The notes beneath the pieces are model-generated. The model was not told the DNA's origin. It saw nothing but the letters and a program-made list of their open reading frames with translations, and did not search any database. A stretch of 64,000 nucleotides of DNA from Pseudomonas sp. C1C7. Lineage in GTDB: Bacteria > Pseudomonadota > Gammaproteobacteria > Pseudomonadales > Pseudomonadaceae. Position numbers and translations under genes: made by a program. Below, piece by piece: positions 7,953 through 17,316 of this stretch. Position 1 is the first letter of the stretch. Each line of letters opens with the position of its first letter. The stretch is taken from positions 28,909 through 92,908 of the forward strand of contig NZ_JABFMP010000029.1 of assembly GCF_013359595.1 (NCBI RefSeq). Direction: 5' to 3'.

Positions 7953-8636
7953 ATGACCCGTATCTTGACCATCGAAGACGACGCCGTGACCGCCCGGGAA
8001 ATTGTCGCCGAATTGAGCAGCCACGGCCTTGAGGTCGACTGGGTCGACAATGGACGCGAAGGCCTGGAGCGGGCGATCAGCGGCGACTACGACCTGATCA
8101 CACTTGACCGCATGCTGCCCGAACTCGATGGCCTGGCGATCGTCACCACCCTGCGCAGCAAAGGCGTGGCCACGCCGATCCTGATGATCAGCGCCCTGTC
8201 CGATGTCGATGAGCGCGTGCGCGGCTTGCGTGCTGGCGGCGACGATTACCTGACCAAGCCCTTCGCCACCGATGAAATGGCCGCCCGGGTCGAAGTCCTG
8301 CTGCGTAGGCAGAACACCGGCACCGCCCAGGCCACCACCCTGCGGGTCGCCGATCTTGAGCTGAACCTGATCAGCCACGAAGCCAGCCGCGACGGCCAGA
8401 TGCTCACGCTGCTGCCCACTGAATACAAACTGCTGGAATTCCTGATGCGCAACACCGGGCAAATCCTCTCGCGGATGATGATTTTCGAGGAGGTCTGGGG
8501 TTATCACTTCGATCCGGGCACCAACCTGATCGATGTGCACATCGGCCGTCTGCGCAAGAAAATCGACCCGCCTGGCAATGCCCCATTGATTCGAACCGTG
8601 CGAGGCTCGGGTTATGTCATTGCCGAACCCGTCTAA
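7953..8636 (+). CDS. OmpR/PhoB-family response regulator
   Basis: A 227-residue regulator starting MTRILTIEDD. The receiver domain (1-115) has the acidic pair DD at 9-10, phosphoacceptor D52 (LITLDRMLPELDG), and the conserved Lys in the TKPF motif near 102. The winged-helix DNA-binding domain (about 130-225) ends with the usual TVRGSGYVI wing. The downstream kinase gene starts 23 bases before this stop, so the pair is translationally coupled and forms a two-component system. The signal and target genes are not visible. Confidence 0.92.
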   Translation: MTRILTIEDDAVTAREIVAELSSHGLEVDWVDNGREGLERAISGDYDLITLDRMLPELDGLAIVTTLRSKGVATPILMISALSDVDERVRGLRAGGDDYLTKPFATDEMAARVEVLLRRQNTGTAQATTLRVADLELNLISHEASRDGQMLTLLPTEYKLLEFLMRNTGQILSRMMIFEEVWGYHFDPGTNLIDVHIGRLRKKIDPPGNAPLIRTVRGSGYVIAEPV

Positions 8637-10008
8637 AGGCTGGCGTTCTTCCAGCAGCCGTCTGCTGGCGCTGTACAGTGCGTTGTTCGTGGCCTGGAGC
8701 GGCATTCTCATGGGGGTCATGTACTACGAGGTGTCCGCGTACCTGGACAACCTGGCCAAACATTCGCTGATGCAGCGTCAGCATCTGTTCTCGCGCTTCC
8801 AGGGCGACCAACTGGTGGACGCGCTCGCCGTCAGCATGACGTTCGACATTCGCGGCATCGACGCCTATGGCCTGTTCGATCGCCAGCACCGCTACCTCAA
8901 CGGCGCCCTGCGCAGCATTCCCGAAGGTCTGCCGCTGGACGGCAAGATCCACATGCTCAGTGAATGCGCCGACTCGGACGACCCGACCCTGCCCTCCGAC
9001 AGCTGCGACGCCGTGGCCACCCAGACCCGCGACGGGCGCTGGCTGGTGCTGGTGCGCGACAACGGTTCGCTGTTTGCGGTGACCCGGATCATCCTCCACG
9101 CATTGCTGTGGGGTATGACCCTGACCATCCTGCCGGGCATCATCGGCTGGCACCTGCTGCGGCGCCGGCCGCTGCGGCGCATTCGCGGGATTCAGGCCAG
9201 CGCCGAGGCCATCGTCGCCGGCGACCTGACCCGACGCCTGCCGCTGTCCAACCGCCGCGACGAACTGGACATGCTCGCCGCCATCGTCAACGCCATGCTC
9301 GAACGCATCGAGCGCCTGATGAACGAGGTCAAGGGCGTGTGCGACAACATCGCCCATGACCTGCGCACCCCGTTGACCCGCCTGCGGGCGCAGTTGTATC
9401 GCATGCAACAGCAGGCCGGCGAAGGCTCCAGCGAAGCGGCGCAGCTGGATCTGGTACTGGCCGAGGCCGACACCTTGATGGCGCGCTTTCGCGGGCTGCT
9501 GCGAATTTCCGAACTGGAGGATCGCCAGCGTCGCTCCGGTTTCGTGCAGCTTGATCCGGTGGCGTTGCTGCAGGAGTTGCATGAGTTTTATCTGCCGCTG
9601 GCGGAGGACGATGGCCTGACGTTCACATTGCAACTGCCGGAAACACTGCCATCGCTCAATGGTGACCGGGCGCTGCTGTTCGAGGCGGTGGCGAACCTGC
9701 TGAGCAACTCAATCAAATTCACCCCGCCGGGTGGCCAGGTGATTTTGCGCGGGCGCAATGACAACGGGCATACCCGCATTGAAGTCCTGGACTCGGGCCC
9801 GGGCATTCCCGAGGCTGAACGGGTGGCGGTGTTCCAGCGTTTCTACCGCGCCGAAGCGGGTAACCTGAAAAGCGGTTTTGGTCTGGGACTGTCGATCGTC
9901 GCGGCGATTGTCAGCTTGCATGGTTTCAAGCTGGAGGTGGGCAGCAGCGAACTGGGTGGTGCGCGGCTGGTGCTGGATTGTGAAGAAAGCCTGATTCCAC
10001 AGACCTGA
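8614..10008 (+). CDS. Sensor histidine kinase
   Basis: A 464-residue inner-membrane kinase. Transmembrane helix 1 is at about 18-38, a periplasmic sensing region at about 40-155 with three Cys (two in the CADSDDPTLPSDSC stretch), and helix 2 at about 156-182. HAMP domain 183-240 is followed by the phospho-acceptor H248 in NIAHDLRTPLTRLR. The ATPase domain includes N (ANLLSNSIKFTPP), DSGPGIP and GFGLGLSIV. It overlaps the response-regulator gene by 23 bases. The two closest periplasmic cysteines could form a disulfide or bind metal, which would fit an envelope or metal sensor, but that is inference. Confidence 0.92.
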   Translation: MSLPNPSKGWRSSSSRLLALYSALFVAWSGILMGVMYYEVSAYLDNLAKHSLMQRQHLFSRFQGDQLVDALAVSMTFDIRGIDAYGLFDRQHRYLNGALRSIPEGLPLDGKIHMLSECADSDDPTLPSDSCDAVATQTRDGRWLVLVRDNGSLFAVTRIILHALLWGMTLTILPGIIGWHLLRRRPLRRIRGIQASAEAIVAGDLTRRLPLSNRRDELDMLAAIVNAMLERIERLMNEVKGVCDNIAHDLRTPLTRLRAQLYRMQQQAGEGSSEAAQLDLVLAEADTLMARFRGLLRISELEDRQRRSGFVQLDPVALLQELHEFYLPLAEDDGLTFTLQLPETLPSLNGDRALLFEAVANLLSNSIKFTPPGGQVILRGRNDNGHTRIEVLDSGPGIPEAERVAVFQRFYRAEAGNLKSGFGLGLSIVAAIVSLHGFKLEVGSSELGGARLVLDCEESLIPQT

Positions 10009-10013
10009 AAATC

Positions 10014-10081
10014 AAAAGATCGCAGCCTGCGGCAGCTCCTGCACAAAACCCTGTAGGAGCTGCCGCAGGCTGCGATCTTTT
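10014..10081. repeat. REP family A inverted pair, likely bidirectional terminator
   Basis: Two family A cores head to head, with A and T tracts at either end, between the convergent kinase and SRPBCC genes. The stem is long and nearly perfect. Confidence 0.85.
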
Positions 10082-10087
10082 AAAGGC

Positions 10088-10498
10088 TTATGCCGGGTAG
10101 TTAGCCCGCAACGCCTCCAGCCCACCCTGATAAATGCCGGTGAACAACGCCACCACTTCCTCGTCACTCACACCCACCGGTTCAAACTGCCCCGACCAGG
10201 TAACCCGCGCACCCTGTCCCTGGGCTTCCACCTTGATGGTCGCCAGGTAAGCCGTCGCCGGAAACGGTGCCTGCAGAATCGAGTAGCTGTAGCTCTTCGC
10301 GTCATTGTCGAACGCTTGCAGGCGTTCGATCACCACACCGCCGTCCGCCGTTTGCAGGCTGCGCACACGGCCGCCTTCGCTCAGTTCGCTTTTCGGGATG
10401 AAGGGCAGCCAGTCGGGCAGCGAGTCGAAGCCGCCGATCAATTGCCAGACCTGGTCGGCCGAAGCCGGGATGTCGATGAATGCCGAGGTAGTTGCCAT
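10088..10498 (-). CDS. SRPBCC (START-like) family protein
   Basis: A 136-residue protein with the polyketide cyclase/dehydratase-type helix-grip pattern: AFIDIPASADQVWQLIGGF, LPDWLPFIPKSELSEGG, the central ATIKV...ARVTWSGQF strands, and the C-terminal long helix (FTGIYQGGLEALRANY). Proteins of this fold bind small hydrophobic ligands. It lies 35 bases downstream of an SDR gene on the same strand, probably as one operon, which suggests a shared small-molecule step. Ribosome site GGAGAG upstream. Confidence 0.85.
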   Translation of the reverse strand: MATTSAFIDIPASADQVWQLIGGFDSLPDWLPFIPKSELSEGGRVRSLQTADGGVVIERLQAFDNDAKSYSYSILQAPFPATAYLATIKVEAQGQGARVTWSGQFEPVGVSDEEVVALFTGIYQGGLEALRANYPA

Positions 10499-10533
10499 GG
10501 GTAAATGCTCTCCAGATTAATAAGATTCGGATT

Positions 10534-11331
10534 TCAGACGGCCATGCTGTCGACGACACCGCCGTCGACCCGCAGGGCCGCGCCGGTGGTGGCGGAGGAC
10601 AGCGGCGAAGCGATGTAGGCGACCAGATTGGCCACTTCCTCGACCTGCGCCACACGCTGGATGATCGAGCTCGGACGGGCCTTGCGCACGAAGGCGTCGG
10701 CTTCTTCCTGGACACTGCGCCCGGAAGCGGCGATGGCGTCCTTGAGCATCTCTTCCACGCCGTCGGTGAGGGTCGGGCCCGGCAGGATCGAGTTGACCGT
10801 CACCCCGGTGCCCGCCAGGCGCTTGGCCAGGCCATGGGACACCGCCAGGTTGGCGCTCTTGGTCACGCCGTAGTTGATCATCTCGGCAGGGATCGCCAGG
10901 CCGGATTCCGAAGACAGGAAAATCACCCGGCCCCAGCCCTGCTTGACCATGTCCGGCACGTAATGCCGGGACAGGCGCACACCGGAAATCACGTTGATTT
11001 CGTAGAAGCGCTCCCACTCGCTGTCCGGGGTCTCGAAGAAGTCCTCGGCGTTGTAGATCCCGAGGTTGTTCACCAGAACATCGGCGCGAGGTTCGGCGGC
11101 GAACAGCTTCTGTGCGCCTTCAGCGGTGCCCAGATCGGCAGTCAGCCCGCGCAGTTGAGCACCCGGCACCTGCTCGCGAATGGTCGCCAGCGTCTGCTCC
11201 ACCTTGGCCGAGTCGCGGCCGATCACTACCACCGTGGCGCCGGATTCGGCCAGTGCCTTGCTGATGCCCAGACCGATGCCGGCAGTGCTGCCGCTGACGA
11301 TGGCCAGTTTTCCAGTCAGATCGATTTTCAT
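10534..11331 (-). CDS. SDR-family NAD(P)-dependent oxidoreductase
   Basis: A 265-residue classical short-chain dehydrogenase: Rossmann motif SGSTAGIG at 13-20, NNLG strand motif, catalytic Ser in LSSESG, and the YxxxK active site as NYGVTK. The start at MKIDLTGK is fixed by a GGAG nine bases upstream; a longer open frame upstream is leader. First gene of a unit with the SRPBCC protein. Substrate not predictable; sequence is of the 3-oxoacyl-reductase-like kind. Confidence 0.9.
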   Translation of the reverse strand: MKIDLTGKLAIVSGSTAGIGLGISKALAESGATVVVIGRDSAKVEQTLATIREQVPGAQLRGLTADLGTAEGAQKLFAAEPRADVLVNNLGIYNAEDFFETPDSEWERFYEINVISGVRLSRHYVPDMVKQGWGRVIFLSSESGLAIPAEMINYGVTKSANLAVSHGLAKRLAGTGVTVNSILPGPTLTDGVEEMLKDAIAASGRSVQEEADAFVRKARPSSIIQRVAQVEEVANLVAYIASPLSSATTGAALRVDGGVVDSMAV

Positions 11332-11789
11332 GTTCAAGCTCCCATGTTCGACAGAGGTGCTGACACCGTGAACTGCCGCGATAACGTTTGATTGCGTGGT
11401 CAGGAGTGACCGTTGAGCGAATCCTAGAGCGTGGCGATCCGACCGTCCAAGACATAATAAGCAGCAGTTGTGCCCCGCAAGGTCTGACCGCCGATACATC
11501 ATGTAGGAGCTGCCGAAGGCTGCGATCTTTTGACTTTGCCTTTAAAGATCAAAAGATCGCAGCCTCGCTGCGCTCGACAGCTCCTACAGTAAGCAAACGC
11601 CCATCCAGTGTAGGAGCTGCCGCAGGCTGCGATCTTTGATCTTCAGCTTTTCGCACCCATCTCGCAAAGAGATACCAGCATCTGAATTCAGCACTACGAG
11701 TGTTGGCCAAACGCTGACTAAGATGAGCCACACCTCCCAACACAAGCCGCGACATCGCCTGCGGCGCACAAGAAACCGGAGATCGCTCG
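11332..11789. other. Intergenic region with three REP copies
   Basis: About 460 bases between divergent genes. It holds the REP cluster at 11502-11637. The right part (11640-11789) should contain the promoter of the FAD oxidase gene, whose GGAG ribosome site sits eight bases before its ATG. Nothing else was recognised. Confidence 0.6.
11502..11637. repeat. REP family A triplet
   Basis: An inverted pair (11502-11589) followed by a third copy (11609-11637) in the same orientation as the first. In the second copy the loop bases read CTCGCTGCGCTCGACAG instead of the usual C-GGCAG, a common variant that also appears at 40395, 51584 and 61578. Confidence 0.85.
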
Positions 11790-13208
11790 ATGAACATTGC
11801 TGTTGCCTGTGAACACCTGCCCCTGCCCGATGCGTTGCACGACGAGTTGAGCCAGTTGCTCGGCAGCCGGTTCTCCACCTCGGCCAGTGTGCGCGAGCAC
11901 CATGGCACCGACATTTCCGCCCTCGATCCCGTGCCGCCGGATGCCGTGGCTTTTGCCAACAGCCTGGAAGACATCGTCGCCATCAGCACCGCTTGCCACC
12001 GCCATGGCGTGCCAATGATCGTCTACGCCAGCGGCACCTCGCTGGAGGGCTGGCTGCAGGCGTCCCATGGCGGGGTGAGTATCGATGTCTCGGGCATGGA
12101 CAAGATTCTCGAGATCCGCGTCGACGACATGGACGCCACCGTGCAGCCGGGCGTGACCCGCAAGCAGTTGAACGCTGCCCTGCACGGCACCGGCCTGTTC
12201 TTCCCCATCGACCCCGGCGCGGATGCCTCGCTTGGCGGCATGGCCGCGACCCGAGCCTCCGGCACCAACGCCGTACGCTACGGCACCATGCGCGAAAACG
12301 TGCTGGGCATGACCGCGGTGCTGGCCGATGGTCGGGTGATCAATACCGGTGGTCGCGCGCGCAAATCTTCCGCCGGCTATGACCTGACTCACCTGCTGGT
12401 GGGCTCCGGCGGCACCCTGGCAACCATTGCCGAACTCACCGTCAAACTGCACCCTATCCCTGAGGCGATCTCCGCTGCGGTGTGCCGTTTCCCCAGCGTC
12501 GATCACGCCGTGCGCACGGTGATCCAGACCATTCAGCTGGGCGTGCCGATTGCCCGCATCGAACTGATCGACGCCCTGACCGTGCGCGCGCTCAACGCCT
12601 ACAGCAAGACGCAACTGCCGGAAGCGCCGTCGCTGTTTTTCGAACTGCATGGCTCCGAAGCCGGGGTCAAGGAACAGGTCGAGACCGTGCGCATGGTCGC
12701 CGACGAACATGAAGGCCAGGACTTCGAATGGGCCGTGCACCCCGAGGACCGCAGCCGGTTGTGGCAGGCGCGGCACGAGGCCTACTTCGCCGCCCTCGCC
12801 CTGCGTCCAGGCTGTCGCTCGCTGACCACCGACGCGGTGGTGCCGATCTCGCGCCTGGCCGAATGCATAGAAGCCACTGCCGCGGACCTGACGGAAAACG
12901 GCCTGGTGGCACCGATCTTCGGGCATGTCGGCGACGGCAATTTCCATGCGCTGATCCTCGTCGATCCCAATGACCCGGACGAAGTGCAGCGCGCCGAAGC
13001 CGTGGCCCATCGCCTGGCCGAGCGGGCGATCGCCATGCATGGCAGCTGCACCGGCGAACACGGCGTCGGCCTGACCAAGCAGCATTTCATGCCCCTGGAA
13101 CACGGGGCCAATGCGGTGGACGTGATGGCCGCGATCAAGGCCGCACTGGACCCGAAACAGCTGATGAACCCCGGCAAGATCTTCCCCCGAGGCCATGCGC
13201 TGCGCTGA
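11790..13208 (+). CDS. FAD-binding oxidoreductase, D-lactate/2-hydroxyacid dehydrogenase type
   Basis: A 472-residue member of the GlcD/cytochrome-type D-lactate dehydrogenase family. The N-terminal PP-loop FAD domain (about 50-225) has YASGTSLEGW, the PGVTRKQLN strand and DPGADASLGGMAATRASG. The C-terminal FAD-linked oxidase domain ends in GHVGDGNFH, GEHGVGLTK and the DPKQLMNPGKIFP terminal motif. It likely oxidises a D-2-hydroxy acid to the keto acid, passing electrons to quinone or cytochrome. It is followed by a LysR gene and an MFS gene on the same strand, so the transporter may import its substrate. Ribosome site GGAG eight bases upstream. Confidence 0.9.
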   Translation: MNIAVACEHLPLPDALHDELSQLLGSRFSTSASVREHHGTDISALDPVPPDAVAFANSLEDIVAISTACHRHGVPMIVYASGTSLEGWLQASHGGVSIDVSGMDKILEIRVDDMDATVQPGVTRKQLNAALHGTGLFFPIDPGADASLGGMAATRASGTNAVRYGTMRENVLGMTAVLADGRVINTGGRARKSSAGYDLTHLLVGSGGTLATIAELTVKLHPIPEAISAAVCRFPSVDHAVRTVIQTIQLGVPIARIELIDALTVRALNAYSKTQLPEAPSLFFELHGSEAGVKEQVETVRMVADEHEGQDFEWAVHPEDRSRLWQARHEAYFAALALRPGCRSLTTDAVVPISRLAECIEATAADLTENGLVAPIFGHVGDGNFHALILVDPNDPDEVQRAEAVAHRLAERAIAMHGSCTGEHGVGLTKQHFMPLEHGANAVDVMAAIKAALDPKQLMNPGKIFPRGHALR

Positions 13209-13251
13209 GGCGCGATAGCATGGCCGCCGGAAGGAAACCGAGGGAGCAAGC

Positions 13252-14190
13252 ATGGAAATCCGTCAGATCAAATATTTCGTCGCCATCATCGATTGCGGCA
13301 GCCTGTCCCAGGCGGCGCGTCAGGTGCACGTGGCGCAATCGGCGCTGAGCAAACAGATGTCGGCACTGGAAGCCGAACTGGGCGCGCAATTGCTCTATCG
13401 CAGTCACAACGGGGTGATCGCCAGCGAGGCCGGCAAGGTGTTCTACGAATATGCCCAAGGCATGCTCAAACACCTCAGCGATGCCCGCGCAGCGGTGAAC
13501 AGCAGCCCGGACGCGGTCAGCGGTTCGATTGTCGTAGCTCTGCCGCAATCGGTGGCGAGCATCCTTGCCATGCCGCTGATGCGCGCGGTCAAGGCGCGCT
13601 ATCCGCTGGTGGCGTTCAACTTCAACGAAGAGCTGACCGGCAACGTCATGGATCAACTGGTCCATGGCCGGGTCGATCTCGCGCTGTTCACCTCCGAAGG
13701 CCTGCCGCCGCAGGTGCTGTTCAGTCCGTTGGTGGAGGAGGATTTCTACCTGATCCACATGGCCAGCGACCCCGATGCGCCGCCAGCCGGAGAGGTGTCG
13801 CTGGAACAGGCGCTGGCACGGCCACTGGTGTTCCCCAGCCAGGCCCACAGCCACAGCACCCGCACCCTGGTGGAACAGGCGGTGAAACGCCATGGCCTGC
13901 CTGTGGCCGAGATCGCGATGGAGGTCAACTCGGTGCACATCCTCAAGAGTGCGGTCGAGGCCGGCATCGGCCACACCATCATGCCGTTGAACCTGGCCAT
14001 GCGCGAAATCGAGGACGGCCGCCTGGTGGCCCATCGCATCGCCGCCGAAGGCCTGACCCGAACCCTGGGCATCTGCAGTTGCACCACGATGCCCGCAAGC
14101 CACCTGAAAAACCTGATCTGCGAGCTGATCCGCGACGTGGTGAACGAACTGTGCGAGCGCGGCGAATGGCCCGGAGGTCGCCCGCTCTGA
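13252..14190 (+). CDS. LysR-family transcriptional regulator
   Basis: A 312-residue LTTR: N-terminal winged helix-turn-helix (IKYFVAIIDCGSLSQAARQ, VAQSALSKQMSALEAELG) and a C-terminal effector domain. The N-terminal MEIRQIKYFV form is shared with Nac/Cbl-like regulators. It lies 43 bases after the FAD oxidase gene and 57 bases before the MFS gene, all in one direction, so it is likely an internal regulator of a three-gene unit. Ribosome site GGGAG. Confidence 0.92.
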   Translation: MEIRQIKYFVAIIDCGSLSQAARQVHVAQSALSKQMSALEAELGAQLLYRSHNGVIASEAGKVFYEYAQGMLKHLSDARAAVNSSPDAVSGSIVVALPQSVASILAMPLMRAVKARYPLVAFNFNEELTGNVMDQLVHGRVDLALFTSEGLPPQVLFSPLVEEDFYLIHMASDPDAPPAGEVSLEQALARPLVFPSQAHSHSTRTLVEQAVKRHGLPVAEIAMEVNSVHILKSAVEAGIGHTIMPLNLAMREIEDGRLVAHRIAAEGLTRTLGICSCTTMPASHLKNLICELIRDVVNELCERGEWPGGRPL

Positions 14191-14247
14191 TCGATTGAAC
14201 CCACCCTTTTCATGATCGCCCCGACAACAACAAGAAAGAGGCTTGAG

Positions 14248-15570
14248 ATGAATACACCTGACATCGACGACAAGGCCCTGCACTCGGCCTATCGCAAAAC
14301 CGCCTGGCGGATCATTCCGCTGCTGATCGTCTGCTATCTGGTCGCCTATCTGGATCGGGTCAACGTCGGCTTCGCCAAACTGCAGATGCTCGATGACCTG
14401 AAATTCAGCGACGCCGTCTACGGGCTCGGCGCCGGGGTGTTCTTCGTCGGCTACCTGATGTTCGAGATCCCCAGCAACATCGCCCTGCACCGGTACGGCG
14501 CGCGGCGCTGGATCGCCCGCATCATGATGACCTGGGGCCTGCTGTCGGCGGCGATGATGTTCATCCAGACGCCGATGAGCTTCTACGTGCTGCGCTTTCT
14601 GATCGGCATCGCCGAAGCGGGGTTCTTTCCGGGGATCATCTTCTACCTCACCACCTGGTTTCCCAGTCACCGACGTGGGGTGATGATTTCCCTGTTCATC
14701 GCCGCCCTGCCGATTTCCAGCATGCTCGGTTCACTGATATCCGGGTGGATCATGCAGAGCCTCGACGGCGTGGCCGGCTATGCGGGCTGGCAGTGGTTGT
14801 TCGTGATCGAAGGCTTGCCGGCGGTGTTGCTGGGGGCGGCGGTGTTCTTCCTGCTGCGCGACCGCATCGCCGATGCGCAATGGCTGAGCGCCGAAGAGAA
14901 ACGTGGCATGCAGGCAGCGCTGGACCGTGAGGCCCGGGGCAAGCCACAGCATTCGCTGCGTGACGGTTTGCTCAATCCGAAGATCTGGCTGCTGGGCGCG
15001 GTGTATTTCTGCCTGGTGCTGGGGCAGTACGTGATCAGCTTCTGGATGCCGACCATCATCCGCAACAGCGGCGTCGCCGAGCCTTGGGCCATCGGCATGC
15101 TGACCGCGATCCCCTATTCCGTCGCAGCGATCAGCATGGTCCTGGTCGGCCGCAGCTCCGACCGCCATCGCGAATACCGCTGGCACCTGGCGATCTGCGC
15201 CTGCATCGGCGCGGGCGGCGTGATCTTCGGCACCCTGTTCGGCAACAGCCTGCTGCTGGCCATGCTCGGCCTGACCATCGGCACCGCCGCGATGATCAGC
15301 AGCCTGCCGGTGTTCTGGGGCATGCCCACCGCCGTGGTCGGCGGCGCCGCGGCTGCGGCGGGGATTGCGTTGATCAACTCGCTGGGGAATGTGGCGGGGT
15401 TCTTCAGCACCATCGTCGTGGGCTGGCTGACGCAGATGACGGGCAGTACGCAGGTGGCGATGTACTTCATGGCGGGAGCGTTGGTGCTCGGTGGTTTGCT
15501 CGGGTTGAGCGTGTCGCGGGCGGGCAAGGCGACCACATCGACGGTGCCCGCACCGGTTCACAATCCATAA
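14248..15570 (+). CDS. MFS transporter, anion:cation symporter type
   Basis: A 440-residue, 12-helix transporter. The first loop signature is YLDRVNVGFAKLQM, and the R/G-rich loop 2-3 is HRYGARRWIARI, as in tartrate, phthalate and glucarate carriers of the ACS family. The MNTPDID start is preferred because AAAGAGG lies just upstream; an in-frame ATG 36 bases earlier has no such site. Given its neighbour, a hydroxy-carboxylate substrate is plausible. Confidence 0.9.
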   Translation: MNTPDIDDKALHSAYRKTAWRIIPLLIVCYLVAYLDRVNVGFAKLQMLDDLKFSDAVYGLGAGVFFVGYLMFEIPSNIALHRYGARRWIARIMMTWGLLSAAMMFIQTPMSFYVLRFLIGIAEAGFFPGIIFYLTTWFPSHRRGVMISLFIAALPISSMLGSLISGWIMQSLDGVAGYAGWQWLFVIEGLPAVLLGAAVFFLLRDRIADAQWLSAEEKRGMQAALDREARGKPQHSLRDGLLNPKIWLLGAVYFCLVLGQYVISFWMPTIIRNSGVAEPWAIGMLTAIPYSVAAISMVLVGRSSDRHREYRWHLAICACIGAGGVIFGTLFGNSLLLAMLGLTIGTAAMISSLPVFWGMPTAVVGGAAAAAGIALINSLGNVAGFFSTIVVGWLTQMTGSTQVAMYFMAGALVLGGLLGLSVSRAGKATTSTVPAPVHNP

Positions 15571-15586
15571 CTTTCACACCCAACTC

Positions 15587-15677
15587 CGTGGGAGCGAGCT
15601 TGCTCGCGATGAGGCCGTGTCAGTCTCTATAAACGTTGCCTGACACTCCGCCATCGCGAGCAAGCTCGCTCCCACAG
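15587..15677. repeat. REP family B inverted pair (REPIN)
   Basis: Two family B cores (GGAGCGAGCTTGCTCGCGA and reverse complement) about 50 bases apart. The inner sequence contains TGTCAG and CTGACA that can pair to extend the stem. Downstream of the MFS gene. Confidence 0.85.
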
Positions 15678-15770
15678 GTTCAGCGCAGCGCCTGCTATCG
15701 CCTGAAATCCGTCTCCCGCAGAGTTAGGTGCTTTACTCAATGGATTGCGCAACCCAGCGAGCCTGCCCCC

Positions 15771-16700
15771 ATGAACCGCAACGACCTGCGCCGCGTGGAC
15801 ATGAACCTGTTGGTGATTTTCGAAACCCTGATGTTCGAAAAGAACCTGACCCGCGCCGGGGAAAAATTGTTTCTCGGCCAGCCCGCGGTCAGTGCGGCGC
15901 TGGCGCGGTTGCGGGATCTGTTCGATGACCCGCTGCTGGTACGCAATGGGCGGGTGTTGGAGCCGACTCAGCGGGCACTGGCGATTCTCAAGGAGTTGCA
16001 GCCGGCGATGGACACCATTTCCGGCGCGGTCAGCCGGGCCAAGGATTTCGACCCTTCCACCAGCCGCGATGTGTTTCGCATCGGGCTGTCCGACGATGCC
16101 GAATTCGGACTGTTTCCGCCCCTGCTCAAACAATTGCGCGAAGAGGCACAGAACGTGGTGATCGTGGTGCGGCGGGTGAATTTTCTGTCGATGTCGTCGA
16201 TGCTCGGCACCGGGGAGATTTCCGTTGGCATCAGCTACACCACTGAGCTGCCGGCCAATGCCAAGCGCAAGAAGTTGCGGGATTTGAGCGTGAAGATCCT
16301 GCGCGGGGATAAACGCCCAGGCACGCTGACCCTGGACGACTACTGCGATCGGCCCCACGCGCTGGTGTCGTTTTCCGGGGACCTGACCGGGGCCATCGAC
16401 ACCGATCTGGCCCGTATCGGCCGTTCGCGCCGGGTGGTGCTGGCAGTGCCGCAGTTCGCCGGCCTGCGCTCGTTGATCGCCGGCACCGACATGCTCGCCA
16501 CCGTGCCGGACTACGCGGCAGAAGCGTTGATCGATGGCAGCCCTCAGCTGCGCGCCGACGACGCGCCGTTCGACATCAAGCTGTCCGAACTGTCCATGGT
16601 CTGGAACGGTGTCAACGATAACGATCCGGCAGAACGTTGGTTGCGCTCGCGAATTGCGGAGCACATGTCGGCTCCACCGTCGGGGCGTTCAGCGAATTGA
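15771..16700 (+). CDS. LysR-family transcriptional regulator (NodD/NahR branch)
   Basis: A 309-residue regulator starting MNRNDLRRVDMNLLVIFETL, the layout of the NodD/NahR/LinR branch, with helix-turn-helix LTRAGEKLFLGQPAVSAALARL. The upstream reading frame to 15636 lies partly in a REP and is not coding. Its 3' 89 bases overlap the convergent DinB-like gene. Target genes unknown; no divergent partner is adjacent. Confidence 0.88.
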   Translation: MNRNDLRRVDMNLLVIFETLMFEKNLTRAGEKLFLGQPAVSAALARLRDLFDDPLLVRNGRVLEPTQRALAILKELQPAMDTISGAVSRAKDFDPSTSRDVFRIGLSDDAEFGLFPPLLKQLREEAQNVVIVVRRVNFLSMSSMLGTGEISVGISYTTELPANAKRKKLRDLSVKILRGDKRPGTLTLDDYCDRPHALVSFSGDLTGAIDTDLARIGRSRRVVLAVPQFAGLRSLIAGTDMLATVPDYAAEALIDGSPQLRADDAPFDIKLSELSMVWNGVNDNDPAERWLRSRIAEHMSAPPSGRSAN

Positions 16701-17205
16701 AATGCGGATCGGTCTCGCGCATGTAGACCGGCAGGTCGGTCATCGGCGGCATGGCCGGGATCTCGAAGTAGATCTGCACGATCCAGCCACGGTGATAGCT
16801 GGCGTGGTTGACCACGTGCAGGAACATCGCACCGGCGCTCATGGTGCCGCTTTCCCCGGAAACGAAGGTGAACCGCAGGGGCTTGTCCAGCGAGGCATCG
16901 GTCTGTCGGTCGGCCCAGTCGACGTACCAGCGATCGACCGCCTTTTGCGCCTCGCGCAGGTCAGAGAGCACGGGATGGATCAGGTCGTGGGAGGTTTTGA
17001 AGTTGTGGCCACGACCTTCGAGATGGGCCTGCCAGATGCGGTCGACGACGTAGATGTGGTTCAGGGTGCCAATGATGGTGCCGAAAACGCCGGCGCGTTG
17101 TTTCTCCACTTCCCCCGCGGGTAACTGCGCCAGGTTGTCGAACAGGCGCCGATTGGCCCATGTCCTGTAGTCGGCGAGCATGCGGGCAGTGCGTACGTTG
17201 ATCAT
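16612..17205 (-). CDS. DinB-family (DNA-damage-inducible-like) protein
   Basis: A 197-residue four-helix-bundle protein with the metal-binding His pattern of DinB/YfiT proteins: H50 in IIGTLNHIYVVDRIW, then HVVNHASYHRGWI near residue 135, which supplies two more His. Such proteins are putative metal-dependent thiol transferases or hydrolases. About the last 30 residues (after PVYMRE) go beyond the usual family end and read through the 3' end of the LysR gene. Ribosome site GGAG upstream. Confidence 0.88.
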   Translation of the reverse strand: MINVRTARMLADYRTWANRRLFDNLAQLPAGEVEKQRAGVFGTIIGTLNHIYVVDRIWQAHLEGRGHNFKTSHDLIHPVLSDLREAQKAVDRWYVDWADRQTDASLDKPLRFTFVSGESGTMSAGAMFLHVVNHASYHRGWIVQIYFEIPAMPPMTDLPVYMRETDPHFNSLNAPTVEPTCAPQFASATNVLPDRYR

Positions 17206-17316
17206 CAGATGTCTCCGATGGCGAAGAGCGCATTTCCCAAGGATAGCGCTAACAGAGACGGGCGGTGCGGGGGCTGATTACCGGTCATCAGCCTGTACTG
17301 AAATCTTGGCGTGCAC

